Shown here in pieces: positions 1 through 6,588 of a DNA stretch of 11,189 bases (position 1 is its first letter; each line of letters opens with the position of its first letter). The translations under genes and the position numbers were made by a program. The stretch is from Pseudomonadota bacterium (GTDB lineage Bacteria; BMS3Abin14): positions 1 through 11,189 of the forward strand of contig DAOVVW010000009.1 in the NCBI GenBank assembly GCA_030636965.1, given 5' to 3'. The notes under the pieces are model-generated. The model saw nothing but the letters and a program-made list of their open reading frames with translations, made no database searches and had not been told where the DNA came from.

Positions 1-126
1 CAGCAGAATGTTCCCATGAGGACATGGGTTTTTGAGAGTCAGTCAGAAATAGACAAAGAGACCGCAAAGAAGACACTCCTGGCCCTCATGGCAGATCATG
101 AAGAAGTTCTTAAGGCCAACCGGTAG
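1..126 (+). CDS. C-terminal end of an unrecognised protein (partial)
   Basis: An open frame runs from the first base of the window to a TAG stop at 124-126 and gives 41 residues. It contains a Trp-Val-Phe-Glu stretch near the start and then a charged, helix-like tail rich in Lys, Glu, Ala and Leu, ending Leu-Lys-Ala-Asn-Arg. No stop interrupts the frame, and the composition looks like a genuine soluble C-terminus. It lies on the same strand as the kinase gene 122 bp downstream, so it could be the last gene of a preceding transcription unit. I do not recognise the family from this fragment and assign no function. Confidence 0.6.
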   Translation, partial: QQNVPMRTWVFESQSEIDKETAKKTLLALMADHEEVLKANR

Positions 127-131
127 ACATA

Positions 132-214
132 GTTTCGGGTTTCGAGTTTCGGGTTTCGAGTAAAAATAATTATCTTCTATAAACCCGGAACTCAGAACAC
201 GGAACCCGGAACTC
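132..214. repeat. Heptamer-based inverted repeat, element 1
   Basis: The left arm (132-160) is four tandem heptamers, GTTTCGG, GTTTCGA, GTTTCGG, GTTTCGA, so an exact 14-bp unit occurs twice. The right arm (181-214), read on the minus strand, is GTTCCGG, GTTCCGT, GTTCTGA, GTTCCGG, then GTTT. The arms are imperfectly complementary, and several mismatches would be G-U pairs in RNA. The 20-bp spacer (161-180) is AT-rich, and a TATAAA hexamer lies at 178-183 with no good -35 box. It fills most of the gap between the unrecognised gene and the kinase gene. The same design recurs at 3260-3360 and 10026-10186 with different sequences. Confidence 0.8.
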
Positions 215-248
215 TGCTTACGACCTATCAAACCGACAGGACCAGGGA

Positions 249-1889
249 ATGGGAACGGGCTTTATCGCTTATATAGATCTACCTGACGCAGAAGGGGCCG
301 CACGGCTGGCGATAATTGTCCGTGACCTTGGCGGTGATGTGCACTTGGGCGCGGTCGATGAGGTCACGCCGGAACTTGTGATTGCGACGCCGGAACGGAT
401 CGAGAAGCTTGGGAAGCGGAACGCCTGGGAGAATGACAGGCCCGCCATCCTTGTCTGGGCAGATGAGAAAAGCTCGGATGTCAGATCGATCCTCAAGCTG
501 CAGGCTGTAGATCTGATCGATCCGTCTGATGATAATAGTAAAATAAAGGAGATAATCCAAACGACTGTTCATGATTTCAGGATGGACCGGTCCAGGATCG
601 ATGATTTTCGCGGGATGGCGGAACGCTACAGGGAAATTTCCACGATCGTTCGCCTGAGTCTGGAGATCGGGGTAGAGCTGAATGTGGACAAAGTCCTGGA
701 GATGATCGTACAGCAGATCTACCAGGACCTGGGTTACGAGATAGTGTCCATCATGCTCCTTGAGGAGGACGGTAGGCATCTCACAATAAAGGCGGCGAGG
801 GGTCTTGGTAAGAAGATAATCTCTTCGGCAAAAGTTGAGGTTGGCAAGGGAGTTTCCGGCCTTGTCGCCAAGACCGGAGAGCCCCTCCTGATAAAGGATA
901 TTGAGAGTGATGAACGATTCTTAAAGCTCAAAAGTCACGGTCGATACTCTTCAAAATCACTTATCTGTGTTCCACTCAAGGTGGGCGACAGAGTTATCGG
1001 CGTGCTGAACGGGAACAACAAGAAGGTCAGGGAGGAATTGAGTACTCACGATCTGAGCCTGCTGAGCGTTTTTGCATCCCAGGCTTCTGTGACCATAGAG
1101 AGAGCCCGTCTATACAGAAGTCTGGAGACCAAGGCAGATGAGGTAAAAAGAGCCTACGGCAGGCTGCAGGAGCTGGACAGGATCAAATCCGACTTTATAA
1201 CCAACGTTTCCCACGAGTTTCGTACTCCTGTTACGGTTATGCTGGGTTATCTCGAGATATTGACAGGTGATCTGACCGATCCCGATCATCTGGAAAAAGT
1301 AGAAGTTGCGCTGGATTCGGCTCACCGACTGGCGACTTTTGTTGAGGATTCAACGGATATTCTTAAACTGGAAGCAGGTAAGATGCACTTTGATTTCAAA
1401 AAGGTAGCCATCGATACATTTCTCGAGGAGATCACCCAGAAGTACTGGAATGAATTCAACTCGAAGGACATTGAGTTTGTCGTGGATATCATTGAAGGGC
1501 TTGGGGTGGTGTATGTCGATACAAATAAGATAGCTAAAGTATTTGACAAACTCCTTGATAACTCACTGAAATTCACGCCTGCGGGTGGATATACAAAGAT
1601 CACGTGTTCGGATGCTGAGGGCGACTGGGTGAAGATTATCATTGAAGATTCAGGACCCGGTATTCCGATAGGTGAGCATGAGCGTGTATTTGAAAGGTTT
1701 GAACAGTCAGGAGATATCCTTACGTCAAAACCTGCCGGGACGGGATTAGGTCTATCCATCGCCAGGGCCATCGTGGCACGGCATGGGGGCGAGTTATCCA
1801 TAGATGAGGATTTCAGGGATGGGTGCCGGGTTGTTTTCAGCCTGCCATCCAGGGAACCCTCTTCAATTGATAACGAGGGCAGCTATTGA
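249..1889 (+). CDS. Soluble hybrid-type sensor histidine kinase (pseudo-receiver, GAF, HisKA, HATPase_c)
   Basis: A 546-residue cytoplasmic sensor kinase with no membrane segment. Residues 1-105 resemble a receiver fold, but the position of the phospho-acceptor Asp reads Leu-Val-Ile-Ala, so it is probably a pseudo-receiver. Residues 140-290 look like a GAF domain, a likely ligand or redox sensor. A short coiled linker leads to the HisKA H-box with phospho-acceptor H322 in the motif SHEFRTP. The ATPase domain has the N-box around N438 (LLDNSLKFTP), the G1 box DSGPGIP at 467-473, an F-box around F481/F484, and G2 GTGLGLS at 497-503. The start at 249 is supported by AGGA at 238-241, seven bases upstream. 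The stop overlaps the TTG start of the potassium transporter gene, implying translational coupling and perhaps a role in potassium or osmotic sensing. No cognate response regulator is adjacent. The family assignment is firm; the signal is unknown. Confidence 0.93.
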   Translation: MGTGFIAYIDLPDAEGAARLAIIVRDLGGDVHLGAVDEVTPELVIATPERIEKLGKRNAWENDRPAILVWADEKSSDVRSILKLQAVDLIDPSDDNSKIKEIIQTTVHDFRMDRSRIDDFRGMAERYREISTIVRLSLEIGVELNVDKVLEMIVQQIYQDLGYEIVSIMLLEEDGRHLTIKAARGLGKKIISSAKVEVGKGVSGLVAKTGEPLLIKDIESDERFLKLKSHGRYSSKSLICVPLKVGDRVIGVLNGNNKKVREELSTHDLSLLSVFASQASVTIERARLYRSLETKADEVKRAYGRLQELDRIKSDFITNVSHEFRTPVTVMLGYLEILTGDLTDPDHLEKVEVALDSAHRLATFVEDSTDILKLEAGKMHFDFKKVAIDTFLEEITQKYWNEFNSKDIEFVVDIIEGLGVVYVDTNKIAKVFDKLLDNSLKFTPAGGYTKITCSDAEGDWVKIIIEDSGPGIPIGEHERVFERFEQSGDILTSKPAGTGLGLSIARAIVARHGGELSIDEDFRDGCRVVFSLPSREPSSIDNEGSY

Positions 1890-3229
1890 GAAAGAGCAAC
1901 CCGTTTTTAACAATTCTGGCCGGGTTTGCTTCTGTCATAGCGGTTGGGACCATCCTGCTTGTACTGCCGATCTCTACAACCGATGGTAAGGGTCTCCCTT
2001 TCCTTGATGCGGTTTTCACTGCAACCTCCGCTACATGTGTTACCGGGCTGTCAACCATATCAGTTCAGGAAACACTTTCAGGTTTCGGACAGAGCATCCT
2101 GCTGCTGATGGTTCAGATCGGCGGCTTGGGGCTTATGACCATCTCAACGTTTTTCATTCTTCTTCTTGGCATACGTCCAAAGCTGTCTGGCAAAATAGTG
2201 CTCCGTGAGGCGTTGAACCAGGTAGAAGAATTTCACGCAGTCCACCTTATCAGGAGAATTATACTATTCACTGTTATTATGGAGACAGCTGGAGCCGCGG
2301 TCTTTTTCACCAGGATGAAAGGCAGCGGCAGCTTCAGCCGGGATCTTTATATTGCAGTTTTTCACTCCATTTCCGCTTTCTGCAACGCAGGCTTCACCCT
2401 TTTTTCCAACAGCCTGGAGGCCTATCGGACGGACGCCGTCATTAACATTTCGATGATGGTGCTCATAATCTGCGGCGGACTTGGTTTCTGGGTTGTACGG
2501 GATATCTATGAAAACCTCAGATCCCGGGTCACCGGAAGGACTGTTCGTCCGCTTTCACTGCAGGCGAAGGTTGTTCTGATCATGTCGGGCGCCTTCATAG
2601 TCGTGGGAACGATCCTGTTCATGATAGTGGAGGGTTCAAGGTCAATGGGGGGGCTTTCCGGGTCAGACCTTGTCTGGTCATCCCTCTTCCAATCGGTTAC
2701 AACACGCACAGCGGGTTTTTCAACCGTCAGCATCGGAGCATTATCCATACCAACATTGGTATGGATGACGGCGTGGATGTTCATAGGGGCTTCACCGGGG
2801 TCCACCGGAGGAGGGATCAAAACAACTACGTTTGTAGTAATGCTGGCATCCTTCAGGTCTGTGTTCACTGGTAGCGAAAAAGTGGAGATCATGCGAAATT
2901 CCCTCCCGGAAGATGTTGTCAGACGGGCAAATGCGGTTTTTCTTGCCGCTACCGCATGGGTCCTCGTAACGGTGTTGATGATGGAGATCGCAGGAGTTTC
3001 AAAAGAGGTAACGACTTTTCTCCCTGTTCTGTTCGAAACCATGTCGGCCTTTGGAACGGTGGGCCTGAGTATGGGAATTACTGGTTCACTGACGGGATTT
3101 GGGAAGATCGTCCTTTCTCTTTCGATGTTCGCTGGTCGCGTCGGGCCCATGAGTCTCATACTGGCTCTGGCCCAGAGACCGGACAGACCGGAGATAACCT
3201 ATCCGGAGGGAATGCTGTCGATCGGTTGA
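1886..3229 (+). CDS. ktrB: KtrB/TrkH-family potassium channel subunit
   Basis: An integral membrane protein of 447 residues, a normal length for KtrB, predicted to form the potassium-conducting dimer of a Ktr uptake system. The first membrane helix starts within about ten residues and is followed by the family's typical LPISTTDGKGLPFLDAVF. Four pore-loop filters are visible, each with its Gly: CVTGL near residue 52, CNAGF, RTAGF and GTVGL. The conserved SPGSTGGGIKTTT and a late GRVGPMSL are present. The start must be TTG at 1886, because an in-frame TAA lies at 1871-1873 and no ATG or GTG intervenes. GAGGG at 1875-1879 is a plausible ribosome site. The start forms a TTGA overlap with the kinase stop. 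KtrB normally works with a cytoplasmic KtrA (RCK) subunit; none is seen here, so it must be encoded elsewhere if it exists. Confidence 0.92.
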   Translation: MRKSNPFLTILAGFASVIAVGTILLVLPISTTDGKGLPFLDAVFTATSATCVTGLSTISVQETLSGFGQSILLLMVQIGGLGLMTISTFFILLLGIRPKLSGKIVLREALNQVEEFHAVHLIRRIILFTVIMETAGAAVFFTRMKGSGSFSRDLYIAVFHSISAFCNAGFTLFSNSLEAYRTDAVINISMMVLIICGGLGFWVVRDIYENLRSRVTGRTVRPLSLQAKVVLIMSGAFIVVGTILFMIVEGSRSMGGLSGSDLVWSSLFQSVTTRTAGFSTVSIGALSIPTLVWMTAWMFIGASPGSTGGGIKTTTFVVMLASFRSVFTGSEKVEIMRNSLPEDVVRRANAVFLAATAWVLVTVLMMEIAGVSKEVTTFLPVLFETMSAFGTVGLSMGITGSLTGFGKIVLSLSMFAGRVGPMSLILALAQRPDRPEITYPEGMLSIG

Positions 3230-3243
3230 AGACCTTCGGTCTT
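3229..3243 (+). other. Small hairpin at the end of ktrB
   Basis: AAGACC (3229-3234) and GGTCTT (3238-3243) form a perfect 6-bp stem with a 3-nt loop directly at the ktrB stop codon. No T-run follows, so it is not a convincing intrinsic terminator. It could stabilise a 3' end or be chance. Confidence 0.3.
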
Positions 3244-3259
3244 GGAGCAATAGAAGTCA

Positions 3260-3360
3260 GACATTAGAACATTAGACATTAGAACATTAGACACAAACTA
3301 AAAATTGTATATGATCTTCAGTGCATTTCTAATACTCTAATTTCTAATGTTCTAATTTCT
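3260..3360. repeat. Heptamer/octamer-based inverted repeat, element 2
   Basis: The left arm (3260-3289) alternates GACATTA and GAACATTA twice, giving an exact 15-bp tandem duplication followed by GACAC. The right arm (3326-3360), read on the minus strand, alternates GAAATTA, GAACATTA, GAAATTA and GAGTATTA, keeping the same 7/8 rhythm with a few base changes. The AT-rich spacer of about 35 bp contains a promoter-like pair (see 3288-3315). The design matches the elements at 132-214 and 10026-10186 although the sequence is unrelated. The right arm ends one base before the perfect palindrome at 3361. Confidence 0.8.
3288..3315 (+). promoter_or_regulatory. Possible distal sigma-70-like promoter inside element 2
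   Basis: TAGACA (3288-3293) matches the -35 consensus at 5 of 6 positions. TATGAT (3310-3315) matches the -10 consensus at 5 of 6, and the spacer is 16 bp. Transcription from here would pass through the right repeat arm and the 43-bp palindrome before reaching cheR. The AT-rich setting makes chance matches likely, so this is only a candidate. Confidence 0.3.
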
Positions 3361-3403
3361 ATGATCTGGCAATATTGCCGATCTGGCAATATTGCCAGAT
3401 CAT
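3361..3403. promoter_or_regulatory. Perfect 19-bp inverted repeat, candidate operator upstream of cheR
   Basis: ATGATCTGGCAATATTGCC (3361-3379) and its exact reverse complement (3385-3403) flank the 5-nt spacer GATCT. The same stretch is also a tandem direct repeat: a 17-bp unit at 3363-3379 is repeated exactly at 3380-3396. Each unit holds the 12-bp palindrome GGCAATATTGCC, with centres 17 bp apart. The right arm ends on the first T of a consensus -35 box. This fits a two-site operator or activator site for the chemotaxis operon. It could instead be a strong RNA hairpin or part of the adjacent repeat element. Confidence 0.6.
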
Positions 3404-3432
3404 TGACACTATTAAAGGTGCTGTGCTAAAAA
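3403..3432 (+). promoter_or_regulatory. Candidate sigma-70 promoter of the chemotaxis operon
   Basis: A perfect -35 box TTGACA lies at 3403-3408. After 18 bp comes TAAAAA (3427-3432), a 4 of 6 match to the -10 box, preceded by an extended -10 TGC at 3424-3426. Predicted transcription would start near 3439, leaving about 28 nt of leader before the cheR start at 3468, with AGGA at 3458-3461 inside it. I found no flagellar sigma-28 type promoter here. Confidence 0.5.
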
Positions 3433-3467
3433 AACCTAATAATTCTCTAATGGTTACAGGAACTGAC

Positions 3468-4340
3468 ATGGCAAAACGCTGGACTCAAGATGCTGCCCAG
3501 TTCGTGGGAAAAGATTCATGGGCTTTCGAGGCCTTGAAGGAGCTCCTCGTCCAGGAGAGAGGGCTTGATCTTGAGGCGTACAAGGAGAGTTGCATTTACA
3601 GGAGGATCTTTCTCCGGGTACGTTCGAGCGGTCACGAAAACCTCGGTTCATACTACCGGGCACTGGTGCGCGACCCTGAAGAACTGGACAGACTGTTTCA
3701 GTACCTCACTATCCATGTCACGGAATTTTTCAGGAATCCAGCTGCCTATGATTATCTCAAGAGGAGAATTCTGCCCAAGATACTGCTTGAATCCCGCAAT
3801 GCGGCTAAATTGAGGATTTGGAGTGTTGGCTGCTCCTCCGGTGAGGAGCCATACAGCCTCGCTATGCTAATGCTGAAGGCCAGAGATGAGTTGGGAGTAT
3901 CTACCCCCTTCACAATCCTCGCTACTGATATTGACGAAAAGATTCTGAAAAAAGGAAAAAAAGGTTACTATTCAGGAGATTCCCTGAAAAACGTCGGACC
4001 AAGGGATCTTGTAAGATATTTCGTGCAGGAAGGGGATGGGTATCAGGTAAAGGAGGAGCTAGCGAAGGTGATCAACTTCCGTCAGGCCAATATTCTTACG
4101 GACAGACCTGGCCACAGGAAGAACCTTATCGTTTGCCGAAATCTGCTGATATACCTTTCCCGCCCGCGACAGGAAAAAGTGATCAAGCGTTTTTCAGATT
4201 TTCTGGTCCCCAGCGGTCATCTCATGCTGGGAAAGGCCGAAACATTGATCGGGCAGAACCGGATTTATTTTCATAATATCTCTCCAGTTGAGAGAATATA
4301 CCGCAAGAGGGAAGTCCCTCTGGAAATAGAGGAAACATAA
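3468..4340 (+). CDS. cheR: Chemotaxis protein methyltransferase CheR
   Basis: A cytoplasmic enzyme that transfers methyl groups from S-adenosylmethionine to receptor glutamates to reset sensitivity. With the chosen ATG it has 290 residues, typical for CheR. The N-terminal all-helical domain covers about residues 15-80 and includes YRRIFLRVRSSG. The SAM-binding domain follows with RIWSVGCSSGEEPYSLAM, the acidic ATDID motif and NLIVCRNLLIYL, the family signature near the C-terminus. The ATG at 3468 has AGGA six bases upstream. An in-frame ATG at 3450 has no comparable site. A further upstream TTG at 3375 falls inside the palindrome and would add residues unlike CheR. It is the first gene of the chemotaxis run, 43 bp before the receptor gene. 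No CheB methylesterase gene is present in the window. Confidence 0.95.
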   Translation: MAKRWTQDAAQFVGKDSWAFEALKELLVQERGLDLEAYKESCIYRRIFLRVRSSGHENLGSYYRALVRDPEELDRLFQYLTIHVTEFFRNPAAYDYLKRRILPKILLESRNAAKLRIWSVGCSSGEEPYSLAMLMLKARDELGVSTPFTILATDIDEKILKKGKKGYYSGDSLKNVGPRDLVRYFVQEGDGYQVKEELAKVINFRQANILTDRPGHRKNLIVCRNLLIYLSRPRQEKVIKRFSDFLVPSGHLMLGKAETLIGQNRIYFHNISPVERIYRKREVPLEIEET

Positions 4341-4363
4341 ATTCCGTGTCCAGCCGGGAACTT

Positions 4364-4380
4364 AGGGAAAGGAGCTCCCT
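4364..4380 (+). promoter_or_regulatory. Ribosome binding site in a hairpin loop before the receptor gene
   Basis: AGGGA (4364-4368) and TCCCT (4376-4380) can pair around a 7-nt loop that exposes a consensus AAGGAG (4369-4374), nine bases before the ATG at 4384. The stem is short, so any effect on translation is an inference. Confidence 0.4.
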
Positions 4381-4383
4381 GTC

Positions 4384-5640
4384 ATGAGAATGGAAATACG
4401 GTTCAAGTTGATCCTCACCTTTCTGGCCGTTGTTGCTGTTGTGGTGTTTGTCCCCTATCTTTTTGACATGATGGGAATTGAGGGTGCATGGGGAGAATTT
4501 GGCGCGGTTTCAGCTGCGATAGCCGTGGGTCTGTCCCTCGGTAGCGTTGTTGCTGCCAGGATCACCAGGGATATCCGTGAGATGAGGGACATCGCTATGA
4601 AGATCAGCGAGGGGAACCTGACTCTGGATCTTAGTCATAAGGCCTCAACATTCGAGGACGAATTCTCCGATCTGAGAGAGTCATTTCGTGTAATGGTCCA
4701 GCGTCTTACTCTGCTGGTGAAGAATCTGAAGAGCTCTTCGGTGGAGATCCATGAATCCGCCCAGGCCTTTTCGGCAACAGCGCAGGAGATGAACGCTTCA
4801 ACTGAAGAAATTGCCGCTGCTATTGAAGGTATCAGCAAGGGAGCCGAGATCCAGGCCGCCCAGGCAGAGAAGATGTCCAGTACAACTCACAATATGGCGA
4901 CCAGTCTTGAGTCTGTGGCGAGTAAATCAAAAGATGCATCAAAGGTGTCCACGGAGGCCGGATATACTGCACAGACCGGGAGCAAACATACCGAAATGGC
5001 GACAAACAAGATAAGACAGGTATTTGATTCCGTTTCGAAGGCAAGTGATTCGGTAGTGGGATTCGGTGAGCGGAGTAAGGAGATTGGAGAGATCGTGGAC
5101 ATAATAACAGGTGTGGCTCAGCAAACCACACTGTTGGCCCTCAATGCCACTATTGAGGCTGCAAGGGCCGGTGAGTATGGAAGAGGTTTTGCAGTTGTTG
5201 CTGAGGAGATCCGTAAGCTGGCTGAAAATACGGGCCAGTTTGCCGACAAGATCACAGGTATTGTGGGACGGATCCAGAATGACAGTGAACAGGTCCTTGT
5301 TTCAATGAAAGATGTCGGTGCAATCCTTGATGAGGGTGAGGAGATAATTCAGACCATGGGTGGAGCCCTTCAGGAAATAGTTAAAGCGGTGCTCGAATCT
5401 ACAGCCAGATCCCAGGAGATCTCCCAGCTTACAGAAACCCAGAACAATGCCTCGAAGGAATTCATTAAGGGCATCGACGAGATCTCAAAGGTGGCAGAGG
5501 ACAATGCTGCATCAACAGAACAGGTGTCAGCCGCTACTGAAGAGCAGATAGCTTCAATGGAAGAGCTTGCAAACTCGGCTCAGGACCTGTCTGCGCTTTC
5601 CGAAAAGCTGAGAATGCTCTCGGAAGAGTTCAAGGTATAG
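4384..5640 (+). CDS. Methyl-accepting chemotaxis protein without a periplasmic sensor domain
   Basis: A chemoreceptor of 418 residues. Membrane helices lie at about 7-28 and 40-58, separated by only 10-12 residues, so there is no extracellular ligand domain. A HAMP domain follows (about 59-112). The rest is a long coiled-coil hairpin rich in Ala, Ser and Glu. The conserved tip lies at about 245-280 ([15 protein letters not shown], then [16 protein letters not shown]) and is where CheW and CheA dock. The two arms on either side of the tip are about 150 residues each. Many Gln/Glu pairs in the arms are candidate methylation and deamidation sites for CheR and CheD. There is no C-terminal pentapeptide tether. 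It probably senses a membrane, cytoplasmic or energy-related cue. The start has a strong AAGGAG, and cheW follows four bases after the stop. Confidence 0.95.
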   Translation: MRMEIRFKLILTFLAVVAVVVFVPYLFDMMGIEGAWGEFGAVSAAIAVGLSLGSVVAARITRDIREMRDIAMKISEGNLTLDLSHKASTFEDEFSDLRESFRVMVQRLTLLVKNLKSSSVEIHESAQAFSATAQEMNASTEEIAAAIEGISKGAEIQAAQAEKMSSTTHNMATSLESVASKSKDASKVSTEAGYTAQTGSKHTEMATNKIRQVFDSVSKASDSVVGFGERSKEIGEIVDIITGVAQQTTLLALNATIEAARAGEYGRGFAVVAEEIRKLAENTGQFADKITGIVGRIQNDSEQVLVSMKDVGAILDEGEEIIQTMGGALQEIVKAVLESTARSQEISQLTETQNNASKEFIKGIDEISKVAEDNAASTEQVSAATEEQIASMEELANSAQDLSALSEKLRMLSEEFKV

Positions 5641-5644
5641 ATCC

Positions 5645-6190
5645 ATGGCCGAGCAGAATATCCCTCCGGAAAACCAGGAGCAAGAGCCTGGTCCGGAGGC
5701 CCAGGTAGAGGAGTTTGACTCAGAAGAACACCCGGAACCGGGGCACAATTCAGTTCTGTTCACGATTGGCAGGGAAGTTTTTGCCATCCCGTTGGAGGAT
5801 ATCGATGAGATCTATAAATTTGAAGATATCACTCATTTGCCGACGGCACCGGACTTCCTGGTCGGTGTAATAAACGTGCATGGTAACCTGGCATCTGTCA
5901 TCAATCTTGCCGCAGTGATGGGAATAGAGGATTCTGTGGAAAGCGACCTCACGATAATACTTATACCGGAGATGGGAGGCATCGCTATTCAGGTTGATTC
6001 CACATCAGGATTCGCAAGGTATTCGGTTCTGGAGGAAGTGGCCTCCGGTTTTGATTCTTCCTTTGACACCTCCGGTGAGATTACCTTTGTTGAAGGTGTA
6101 TTCAAAACAGATAAAGGACTTGTTTCGCTGATCAATCCCAGGAAGCTGCAGATCTGGATTGATGGAGCGTTTTCGAAAGGGGACGACTAA
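5645..6190 (+). CDS. cheW: Chemotaxis coupling protein CheW, divergent
   Basis: The adaptor that links receptors to CheA. It has 181 residues. An acidic, Pro/Glu-rich tail (1-34) precedes a CheW core of two small beta-barrels (about 35-175). The core shows LFTIGREVFAIPLEDIDEI, then LPTAPDFLVGVINVHGNLAS, and a closing GLVSLINPRKL. In the normally conserved segment of the type N-L-R-G...V-I-D-L-R, this protein has N-V-H-G (H79) and V-I-N-L-A. The conserved Arg, the Asp and the second Arg are therefore replaced. That may change affinity for CheA or receptors, or mean it works with this divergent receptor. AAGG at 5632-5635 precedes the ATG by nine bases. The stop overlaps the cheY start by one base (TAATG). 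Family assignment is secure; full coupling activity is less so. Confidence 0.92.
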   Translation: MAEQNIPPENQEQEPGPEAQVEEFDSEEHPEPGHNSVLFTIGREVFAIPLEDIDEIYKFEDITHLPTAPDFLVGVINVHGNLASVINLAAVMGIEDSVESDLTIILIPEMGGIAIQVDSTSGFARYSVLEEVASGFDSSFDTSGEITFVEGVFKTDKGLVSLINPRKLQIWIDGAFSKGDD

Positions 6191-6588
6191 TGGCAATAAA
6201 GGTCTTGATCGTCGACGACGCGATGTTCATGCGCAATATGATCGGCGACATCTTCGAAGGAAAGAATTTTGATGGTCAAGAATTCAAAGTTGTCGCTGAA
6301 GCGGAAAATGGCATCGAGGCGGTCGAGAAATATCAAGAACACAATCCCGACATCGTTACAATGGATATAGTCATGCCTGAGATGACAGGTATCGAGGCTT
6401 TAAAAGAGATCATGAAACTTGATAGTAAAGCCAACATTGTGATGTGCAGCGCCCTTGGCCAGGACAGCCTTGTGATGGAAGCTCTGGACTCAGGAGCTAA
6501 AGATTTCATCGTCAAACCCTTTCAACCGGAAAAAGTTCTCGATGTAGTTCTCAGGATACTCAAGGAAAGACGGGACAGCAAGGGCTGA
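6190..6588 (+). CDS. cheY: Chemotaxis response regulator CheY
   Basis: A single-domain receiver of 132 residues, the diffusible output that binds the flagellar switch when phosphorylated by CheA. The acidic pair D9-D10, phospho-acceptor D59 (TMDIVMPEMTG), S87 (CSALGQ) and K109 (FIVKPFQP) are all present, so the active site is complete. The CSALGQ and KDFIVKPFQP segments resemble Bacillus and Thermotoga CheY rather than the E. coli form, in keeping with CheC-type dephosphorylation. There is a small insertion of a few residues around 23-31. A strong AAAGGGG at 6176-6182 lies seven bases before the ATG, inside the end of cheW. A 221-bp hairpin-rich gap then separates it from cheA. Confidence 0.96.
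   Translation: MAIKVLIVDDAMFMRNMIGDIFEGKNFDGQEFKVVAEAENGIEAVEKYQEHNPDIVTMDIVMPEMTGIEALKEIMKLDSKANIVMCSALGQDSLVMEALDSGAKDFIVKPFQPEKVLDVVLRILKERRDSKG

Noticed and set aside
132..160. CRISPR array
   Set aside because: Units are 7 bp and directly adjacent, with no spacers; the arrays are simple tandem repeats in inverted pairs.
43..231. Minus-strand open frame upstream of the kinase
   Set aside because: It reads through the heptamer repeat arms and overlaps the real tail of the first gene; its sequence reflects the repeat and not a protein family.
2506..3159. Long minus-strand open frame opposite ktrB (217 codons)
   Set aside because: It lies wholly antisense to a clear KtrB with all four filters and resembles no family I know; it is a shadow of codon bias.
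3229..3243. Intrinsic terminator after ktrB
   Set aside because: A 6-bp stem is present but no T-run follows, so termination is not supported.
3403..3440. Flagellar sigma-28 promoter before cheR
   Set aside because: No TAAA followed after about 15 bp by a GCCGATAA-like box was found; the sigma-70-like reading fits better.
3375..3467. Upstream TTG and ATG starts for cheR
   Set aside because: The TTG is inside the perfect palindrome and upstream of the best promoter; the ATG at 3450 has no ribosome site, while 3468 has AGGA at good spacing and gives normal CheR length.
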